Source of the DNA: an uncultured Dorea sp.
Lineage (GTDB): Bacteria > Bacillota > Clostridia > Lachnospirales > Lachnospiraceae
NCBI GenBank assembly: GCA_910584265.1
Contig: CAJTZE010000041.1
Span: forward strand, 1 to 29,973
Length of the DNA: 29,973 nt
Direction of reading: 5' to 3'
Both the position numbers and the translations under genes were made by a program. Shown here piece after piece: positions 24,956 to 29,973 of this stretch. Within the stretch, counting starts at the first letter, position 1, and each line of letters starts with the position of its first letter. The notes beneath the pieces were generated by a model. That model saw only the letters and a list, made by a program, of their open reading frames with translations, was not told the origin of the DNA and ran no database searches.

Positions 24956-26281
24956 ATGAAAGTATTAATATTAGGAGGAAATCCCGCAGGCATGAGCGCC
25001 GCTTCCAGAATCAAAAGAAAGGCTCCGGAATATGAAGTAACAGTTTTGGAAAAGAGCGGAGAAGTTTCTTATGGAGCCTGCGGACTGCCATATTATGTTG
25101 CAGGAATTAACAATAATCTGGACTTGATCCGGGTGCGTAAGGCGCCGGAATTTGAATCGGCAGGCATTTGTGTATATACAGGCTGTCAGGCAACAGGGAT
25201 TGATTATGAGAGAAAAGCAGTAACGGCAAGGAGCGGGCAGTACGGAGAACAGGAATTTTCATATGATAAATTAGTGATTGCAACAGGAACTTCCCCAAAG
25301 ATTCCGCCGTTTAAAGGAGCAGCTCTTGGAAACATCCATTGTCTCAAAACATTACAGGATGCAGACCACATACGTACGATTATAGAGGCATGCAGAGGCA
25401 ATGTTGTAATTGTAGGAGGAGGTTATATTGGTCTTGAGATTGCAGAAGCCTGCATTATGCAGAAGGTAAAATCCGTTCGGATTATTGAGGCGCTGGATGC
25501 TGTTTTGAATGTATTCGATACGGAATTTGGAGATGCAGTTACTGAGGAATTAAATAAGCATAATGTAAAAGTACAGACAGGGGAATTTGTACAGGGCTTT
25601 GAAGGCGAAGATGGAAAAGTAACAAAAATTGTTACAGACAAAGGAACCTATGATGCAGATCTTGTGATTTTATCAATCGGCGTGACTCCCAATACACAGT
25701 TTACCGGGGATATTGAAAAATTAAAAAACGGAGCGATAGTAACAGATACAGCTATGCGTACATCAAAACCGGATGTCTATGCAGTAGGCGACTGTGCGAC
25801 GGTATATCATCGGCTGACAAAAAAACCGGCCTTTATTGCGCTTGGAACAAATGCCAACAAACAGGGGCGGCTGGCCGGGGACAGTATTCTGGGAAAGGAA
25901 GTATGCTTTGACCGTGCTTTGGGGACTACTATGCTGCGCTGTATGGGGATGGAGTTTGCCAAGACCGGATTTTCGGAAAAGGAAGCGAAGAACCTGGGAC
26001 TTAATTACAGGACAAGGACTGTGCAGGCAAGAAGCCATGCGCGCTATTATCCGGAGCCGTATACAATTACGATTAAGCTGGTATATGATGCTGATTCAAA
26101 GGTCATTTTAGGAGCGCAGATCATGGGAGAAAAAGAAGCTGCCTGGAGGATTGACGTATTCGCTTGTGCAATTGACCGTGGAATGACAACGGAGGAGCTG
26201 GGATATCTTGATTTAGGATATGCTCCGATGTTTGCCGGGGTATGGGATGCCATTCAGATTGCAGCAAACGCAGCCAAATAG
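24956..26281 (+). CDS. FAD/NAD(P)-dependent oxidoreductase, CoA-disulfide reductase-like
   Basis: A 441-residue pyridine-nucleotide-disulfide oxidoreductase. The FAD motif is GGNPAGMSAA near the N-terminus, the single redox cysteine is Cys42 in SYGACGLPYY (CoA-disulfide reductases have S-F/Y-x2-C-G-x-P-Y-Y), the NAD(P) motif is GGGYIGLEIAEA, and the second FAD site is VYAVGDCA. The dimerisation domain is complete. Relatives reduce CoA disulfide, polysulfide, or oxygen (NADH oxidase). GGAGG precedes ATG 24956. In an operon with CoA-dependent enzymes it may keep CoA reduced or protect the pathway from oxygen; this is inference. Confidence 0.85.
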   Translation: MKVLILGGNPAGMSAASRIKRKAPEYEVTVLEKSGEVSYGACGLPYYVAGINNNLDLIRVRKAPEFESAGICVYTGCQATGIDYERKAVTARSGQYGEQEFSYDKLVIATGTSPKIPPFKGAALGNIHCLKTLQDADHIRTIIEACRGNVVIVGGGYIGLEIAEACIMQKVKSVRIIEALDAVLNVFDTEFGDAVTEELNKHNVKVQTGEFVQGFEGEDGKVTKIVTDKGTYDADLVILSIGVTPNTQFTGDIEKLKNGAIVTDTAMRTSKPDVYAVGDCATVYHRLTKKPAFIALGTNANKQGRLAGDSILGKEVCFDRALGTTMLRCMGMEFAKTGFSEKEAKNLGLNYRTRTVQARSHARYYPEPYTITIKLVYDADSKVILGAQIMGEKEAAWRIDVFACAIDRGMTTEELGYLDLGYAPMFAGVWDAIQIAANAAK

Positions 26282-26293
26282 GAGAACAATAGA

Positions 26294-27571
26294 ATGAAGA
26301 AATTTAAAATACCATATTATACATCCGCGATAGATTTGGAAGTGGATGAAAAGAATTTGGAAGCGGTTCTCGTATCGCGGGCAGATGAATATGATCCGGG
26401 TAAGTCTGAGCTGGAACTGATTAGAGAGGCTTTGGAACATCCAGTCGGTACGCCTCGGCTTTCCGAACTGGCAAAGGGAAAGGATAAAATTGTATTAGTG
26501 ACAAGCGATCACACGCGTGCGGTGCCAAGTAAGCTGATGCTGCCATTGGAGCTAGAGGAAATACGCAGGGGAAATCCGGATGCGAATATTACAATCCTGA
26601 TAGCCACCGGGCTGCATCGGGCTACAACTGAAGAGGAACAGAGACAGATGTTCGGTGATGAGATTGTGGACCATGAAAAAATAGCTGTTAATGATGCCTT
26701 CCGCCAGGAGGATTTCGTTCATGTCTGTACATTACCTTCCGGAGCCGAATTTCACGTAAACCGATTGGCGGCAGAATGCGACCTCCTGATTGCAGAAGGC
26801 TTTATCGAACCACATTTCTTTGCCGGATTCTCCGGAGGAAGGAAGAGTATCCTGCCCGGAATATGCAGTCAGGAAACTGTGAATGAGAACCATTCCTATC
26901 GGGCGATTGCTAATCCGTTTGCGGCCACAGGTGTGTTAAATCACAATCCGGTACATGAAGATATGGTATATGCGGCCCGCAGGGTAAATCTTCAGTTTAT
27001 CTGCAATGTGGCATTAAACGGAGAAAAAAAGGTTATCGGCGCTTTTGCGGGAGATATGGAAGAGGCTCATGCGGCAGGTGTTAAATTTGTACGTGGTCTT
27101 GCCCAATGTCCGAGCGTAAAAGGAGATATTGTGATTACCTCGAATGGCGGCTATCCATTAGACCAGAATCTGTATCAATCGCCAAAGGCTGTTGCAACTG
27201 CCGAAGCGTGCGCGAAAGAAGGCGCAGTCATTATTATGTGTGCCTCCTGTGTGGACGGAATGGGCGGAAGTCACTTTGAGAAGCTGATTGTTCGGGGGAC
27301 AGCGGAGGAAATTGATGAGTATCTTTCTGCGATTCCGCCGAAAGAAACCATTCCGGAGCAATGGTGCGCGCAGATTTTTTCACGCATACTGAGGAGACAC
27401 ACCATTATTCTCGTAACAACGTTTCTTGATAAAGAACTGGTGGAAAAAGCTAATATGGCGTATGCGTCAAGTCCTGACGAGGCGCTCCGGATGGCTTATA
27501 AGATGAAAGGCAAGGATGCAAGAGTTGTGGTGATTCCGGACGGAGTAGCGGTGTTGGCAGTAAAGGAGTAA
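26294..27571 (+). CDS. LarA-family nickel-pincer 2-hydroxyacid racemase
   Basis: A 425-residue LarA homologue (DUF2088). Key residues fall on the same numbers as in Lactiplantibacillus plantarum LarA: His108 (GLHRAT), His174 (EPHFFAG), Lys184 (GGRKSI), to which the nickel-pincer cofactor is bound, and His200 (ENHSY), a nickel ligand. SDHTRAVP and the length also fit. The family racemises or epimerises lactate, malate, gluconate and other 2-hydroxyacids. No larB, larC or larE cofactor genes are in the window, so these must be elsewhere if the enzyme is active. GGAGAA lies before ATG 26294. The adjacent hydroxyacid dehydrogenase and lyase genes suggest it adjusts the stereochemistry of their shared substrate. 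Confidence 0.88.
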   Translation: MKKFKIPYYTSAIDLEVDEKNLEAVLVSRADEYDPGKSELELIREALEHPVGTPRLSELAKGKDKIVLVTSDHTRAVPSKLMLPLELEEIRRGNPDANITILIATGLHRATTEEEQRQMFGDEIVDHEKIAVNDAFRQEDFVHVCTLPSGAEFHVNRLAAECDLLIAEGFIEPHFFAGFSGGRKSILPGICSQETVNENHSYRAIANPFAATGVLNHNPVHEDMVYAARRVNLQFICNVALNGEKKVIGAFAGDMEEAHAAGVKFVRGLAQCPSVKGDIVITSNGGYPLDQNLYQSPKAVATAEACAKEGAVIIMCASCVDGMGGSHFEKLIVRGTAEEIDEYLSAIPPKETIPEQWCAQIFSRILRRHTIILVTTFLDKELVEKANMAYASSPDEALRMAYKMKGKDARVVVIPDGVAVLAVKE

Positions 27572-27574
27572 ATT

Positions 27575-27871
27575 ATGAAATTAAGCTTGGCTTTAAAAGT
27601 TGATGATAAAGATAATGTGGCTACGGTTTTTGCAAATGATATTACGAGCGGAACACATGTGGTGATACGGGATAAAACCGGAAACACAGAAGAGGTTGAG
27701 GTGATTGGAGATGTGCCGTACGGACATAAGATTGCCGTTAGAAAAATTATGAAGTGTGAGCCTGTTATAAAGTATGGAGAATCCATCGGGAGAGCATGCG
27801 CGGATATTGCAAAAGGAGAATACGTGCATGTCCATAATATGGAAGCAATGCGTGGAAGAGGTGACTTATAA
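27575..27871 (+). CDS. UxaA/SuyA-like SAF-domain subunit of a hydroxyacid lyase
   Basis: A 98-residue SAF-domain protein equal to the N-terminal part of altronate/galactarate dehydratases (UxaA, GarD) and to SuyA, the small subunit of (2R)-sulfolactate sulfo-lyase. DVPYGHKIAVRKI and VIKYGESIGRACADI are family-typical. The ribosome site AAGGAG lies in the end of larA. The stop overlaps the next gene by one base (TAATG), so small and large subunits are made together. Separation from the large subunit is like SuyAB and unlike the fused UxaA. Confidence 0.85.
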   Translation: MKLSLALKVDDKDNVATVFANDITSGTHVVIRDKTGNTEEVEVIGDVPYGHKIAVRKIMKCEPVIKYGESIGRACADIAKGEYVHVHNMEAMRGRGDL

Positions 27872-29055
27872 TGAGTAAAATGTATACATTTGAAGGATAT
27901 GTTCGTCCGGACGGCTCTGTCGGAAGCCGAAATCATGTAGCAGTTATTCCCAGCGTAATCTGCGCCACAGATGTTGCACAGGCAATTTGCAGACAGGTGG
28001 CCGGCACGATCGGGTATTTTCATCATCAGGGATGCTGTCAGCTTCCGTTGGATTTGAAACGTGTAACAGATACACTGAGCAGCTTGGGGTGCAGTCCGAA
28101 TGTTGGCGCGGTATTAATTGTAAGTCTTGGCTGTGAAGGGACGGATGTTGCCAGACTATATGATGAAATCTCTGCAACCGGAAAACCAGTGAAGGTAATA
28201 TATATTCAGGAATCCGGCGGTATGAGCCGGGCAATTCAGAAGGGAATTGATGCGGCTCAGAGTCTGGTTCTTGAAATATCCGGGCTTCAAAGAAAAACTG
28301 TGGACATATCTAATGTGATCATGGGGATTAAGTGCGGCGGCTCTGACACTACAAGTGGAATGGCGTCTAACTGTGTCATTGGATATGTGGCGGATAAGAT
28401 TGTAGATCTTGGCGGAACTGTTGTGTTTGGAGAGACTACAGAATTTCTTGGCGGAGAGCATATTTTGGCGCAGCGTGCAGTCGGCGGACCGGACGGTCCG
28501 GTTGGCAAGAAAATCTATGAAATTGTAGAAAGAATGGAAGCAAGGGCAAAGGCCGCAGGTGAAGATATGCGCGGCGGTCAGCCGACTCCGGGAAATATTA
28601 AAGGCGGTTTGTCCAGCATAGAAGAAAAGTCTCTGGGTGCAATAGTTAAGAGCGGGCACAGACCGATTCAAGGTGTGCTGGAGTATCCGGAGCGGGTTAT
28701 TGCTCAAAAGGGTCTTTGGATTAAAGACGCACCGGGCAGGGAACCGGAGATTTTGACGGGGATGGCGGCAACCGGAGCACAGCTGCTAATGTTTTCAACC
28801 GGACGAGGAGCGCCACAGGGATTTCCGAGTATGCCTGTAATTAAGGTGTGCGGTAATCCTAATACTTACCGCCGGATGAGTCATGATATGGACCTTAATG
28901 CAGGGCGAATCATTGCAGGAGAAAAAAGTATCGAAGAAGCAGGGGAAGAGGCCTTTGAGCTTCTTATTAATGTATTAAATGGTCAGATGACAAAAAACGA
29001 AGCGCTGCAATATGTAAGCACTATGGATATTTATTGTCTGGGGCCTGTGATTTAA
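27871..29055 (+). CDS. UxaA/SuyB-like large subunit of a hydroxyacid lyase
   Basis: A 394-residue catalytic part of the UxaA/GarD/SuyB family, enzymes that eliminate water (altronate, galactarate) or sulfite (sulfolactate) from a 2-hydroxyacid. Family landmarks are GYVRPDGSVGSRN at the start, HHQGCCQLP, SLGCEGTD, MGIKCGGSD, GGLSSIEEKSLG and STGRGAPQG. It is the last gene before the operon terminator. Length fits SuyB. I cannot say whether the substrate is a sugar acid or another hydroxyacid; the sulfo-lyase reading would need sulfite-handling genes, none of which are seen here. Confidence 0.86.
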   Translation: MSKMYTFEGYVRPDGSVGSRNHVAVIPSVICATDVAQAICRQVAGTIGYFHHQGCCQLPLDLKRVTDTLSSLGCSPNVGAVLIVSLGCEGTDVARLYDEISATGKPVKVIYIQESGGMSRAIQKGIDAAQSLVLEISGLQRKTVDISNVIMGIKCGGSDTTSGMASNCVIGYVADKIVDLGGTVVFGETTEFLGGEHILAQRAVGGPDGPVGKKIYEIVERMEARAKAAGEDMRGGQPTPGNIKGGLSSIEEKSLGAIVKSGHRPIQGVLEYPERVIAQKGLWIKDAPGREPEILTGMAATGAQLLMFSTGRGAPQGFPSMPVIKVCGNPNTYRRMSHDMDLNAGRIIAGEKSIEEAGEEAFELLINVLNGQMTKNEALQYVSTMDIYCLGPVI

Positions 29056-29110
29056 GGAAGTGCGAGGTTACCGTTCGCGCGCCGGTGTTATTGTGCTTAA
29101 TGGCGAAAGG

Positions 29111-29143
29111 AAAATGGGGTAGTGTACAACTGCTCCATTTTTT
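29111..29143 (+). terminator. Rho-independent terminator of the catabolic operon
   Basis: AAAATGGGGTAGT (29111-29123) pairs with ACTGCTCCATTTT (29129-29141) over 13 bp with two G-U pairs and a 5-nt loop, ending in six Ts. It lies 56 bp after the lyase gene and marks the operon end. The group II intron fragment begins three bases later. Confidence 0.88.
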
Positions 29144-29145
29144 AT

Positions 29146-29220
29146 GTGTGCCCGGCGGGCGCACGTTCTAAGGGGTGAAAGTCCCTGATCCGCCCGGCAG
29201 TGGGAAGGATGCAGCATAAC
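29146..29220 (+). mobile_element. 5' fragment of a group IIC-type intron (domain I)
   Basis: Starts GTGTGCCCGGCGGGCGCAC, an 8-bp hairpin that matches the 5' end of class C group II introns such as the Oceanobacillus iheyensis intron (GUGUGCCCGGC), followed by the characteristic AGGGGTGAAAGTCCCT hairpin. Class C introns insert behind Rho-independent terminators, which is exactly its place here. No reverse transcriptase or domains V/VI follow; the fragment runs into a MarR-like gene, so it is a deletion remnant. The right end is approximate. Confidence 0.75.
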
Positions 29221-29227
29221 CTTCGGA

Positions 29228-29629
29228 ATGCTGATAAAACAGATCAGTGATGAACTGCAGAAAAGGGCAGACAATATGATGCGTTCACAGGATTTGACAA
29301 TGGTGCAGACAGGAGCCCTTCTGGCTTTGTACAACACCCCTGAAAAGCAGTTGTCCATGAAACAGTTGGAGAAGAATCTCCATGTAGCCCAGTCCACAGC
29401 TGCGGGGATCATTTCCCGGCTGGAACAGAAAGGGCTGGTTGAAGGGCATGGCGATGTTGGGGATAAGCGGATTAAGCTGGTACATATCACGCAGGCGGGA
29501 ATAGACCGGGTTTTGGAAACAGAGAAGGATATGGCTCACACGGAAAAGACGCTTTGATCGGGATTGACTGAGACAGAACAGGATATCCTTTACTCGCTCC
29601 TTAAGAAAGTTAAGGAAAGTATAAAATAA
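29228..29629 (+). pseudogene. MarR-family regulator, damaged at both ends
   Basis: A winged-helix MarR-family regulator. The DNA-binding core is clear: LSMKQLEKNLHVAQSTAAG, IISRLEQKGLVEG, then DKRIKLVHIT. The first helix is short and joined directly to the intron fragment, and no ribosome site precedes ATG 29228. After HTEKTL a TGA stop (29555-29557) interrupts the gene; the same frame then continues with family-like GLTETEQDILYSLLKKVKES to TAA 29627. It thus lacks its N-terminal end and has one internal nonsense codon. A shortened 109-residue product is possible but unlikely to dimerise normally. Confidence 0.75.
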
Positions 29630-29738
29630 ATGCTCACAAAAGGGCGGCACTGAATAAGGATGTTAAATCCAAAGACTTTGTAATCAGCCAGAATGATTGA
29701 ATTGTAGGCAAATTCAAATCATACGGAAGAATTGCAAA

Positions 29739-29810
29739 ATGGCAAAATCAATTTTTGAGAGATTAAGCGGCGAATATGAACAGCAAGAAGATTACTTAAT
29801 ACCACGCTTG
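29739..29810 (+). pseudogene. TnpV-like transposon protein, N-terminal fragment
   Basis: ATG 29739 opens a frame reading MAKSIFERLSGEYEQQEDYL and then IPRL, closely like the start of TnpV, a small protein of clostridial mobilisable transposons. After about 24 residues the likeness stops, although the frame stays open to the window edge. No ribosome site is evident. Probably a rearrangement remnant. Confidence 0.5.
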
Positions 29811-29973
29811 GGGACCCAATCCGATGCTCACTATCCCTGTGGACATCCCGAAAAAGCCATTTTTGGTAAAGATATCTTCTTTCGGCAAGTAAAGTTGAAT
29901 ATATTTTGTCCTTATCCAGTGTCATGCTTAGCAAAAGTTCTAATCTGTATTATCCTGGTATTTTTACATCACT

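Noticed and set aside
27575..29055. Firm naming as SuyAB sulfolactate sulfo-lyase
   Set aside because: The split layout fits, but no sulfite or sulfonate transport gene is nearby and the upstream genes point to a PTS substrate.
13880..29055. Classical galactitol or fucose operon
   Set aside because: No tagatose-bisphosphate aldolase, kinase or isomerase is present, and the CoA and LarA genes are not part of those pathways.
1..29973. CRISPR arrays, tRNA or rRNA genes
   Set aside because: No regularly spaced repeats and no tRNA- or rRNA-like segments were seen by reading; this was not a model search.

Overview
The window reads as a low-to-mid-GC Gram-positive gut-type Firmicute, most likely a Clostridia/Lachnospiraceae member. 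Signs are strong AGGAGG ribosome sites, sigma-A promoters, galactitol-type PTS genes, an MptD-type ECF S component, a Cys-rich KTR protein, Tn916-type DUF961 genes, TnpV and group II intron fragments. No rRNA, tRNA or CRISPR array was seen. Almost every real gene is on the plus strand.

Region 1 (1-12.6 kb) is an accessory transport island. After an IstB (IS21 helper) remnant come two similar modules. Module A is a TetR regulator (711-1328) with a clear promoter and operator, then a heteromeric pair of exporter-fold ABC half transporters. Module B is a second TetR, a small Cys-rich KTR protein, a second ABC pair, and a complete ECF transporter (MptD-type S, EcfT, fused double EcfA) joined by stop/start overlaps. 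Exporter-fold ABC pairs beside an MptD-type ECF system recall the import genes of siderophore loci such as equibactin and yersiniabactin. A matching palindrome, GGTTAGT-N5-CTAAC, precedes both ABC pairs and suggests shared metal-responsive control. No siderophore synthesis gene is present.

Region 2 (12.6-13.9 kb) is a scar. It holds a frameshifted Tn916 orf23-like gene, a C-terminally truncated orf22-like gene, two terminators, one unexplained minus-strand ORF and the presumed promoter region of the next operon.

Region 3 (13.9-29.1 kb) is one long catabolic operon ending at a strong terminator (29111-29143). It encodes a dedicated HPr, an MtlR/LicR-like PRD regulator, a small zinc-ribbon membrane protein, galactitol-type EIIA, EIIB and EIIC, a D-2-hydroxyacid dehydrogenase, a class II aldolase, a zinc alcohol dehydrogenase, a CoA-acylating-type aldehyde dehydrogenase, a thiolase-like protein with its DUF35 partner, a CoA-disulfide-reductase-like flavoprotein, a LarA-type nickel hydroxyacid racemase, and a split UxaA/SuyAB-like lyase. 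I recognise no described pathway with this gene set. A plausible reading is PTS uptake of a polyol or sugar acid, oxidation, aldol cleavage, conversion of an aldehyde to an acyl-CoA, thiolase-like cleavage, and side handling of 2-hydroxyacids by racemase, dehydrogenase and lyase. This is the best candidate for an undescribed system in the window.

Region 4 (29.1-29.97 kb) is a second scar. The 5' end of a group IIC-type intron sits directly behind the operon terminator, is cut short and joined to a MarR-family gene lacking a proper start and carrying an internal stop. A TnpV-like N-terminal fragment follows and the window ends.
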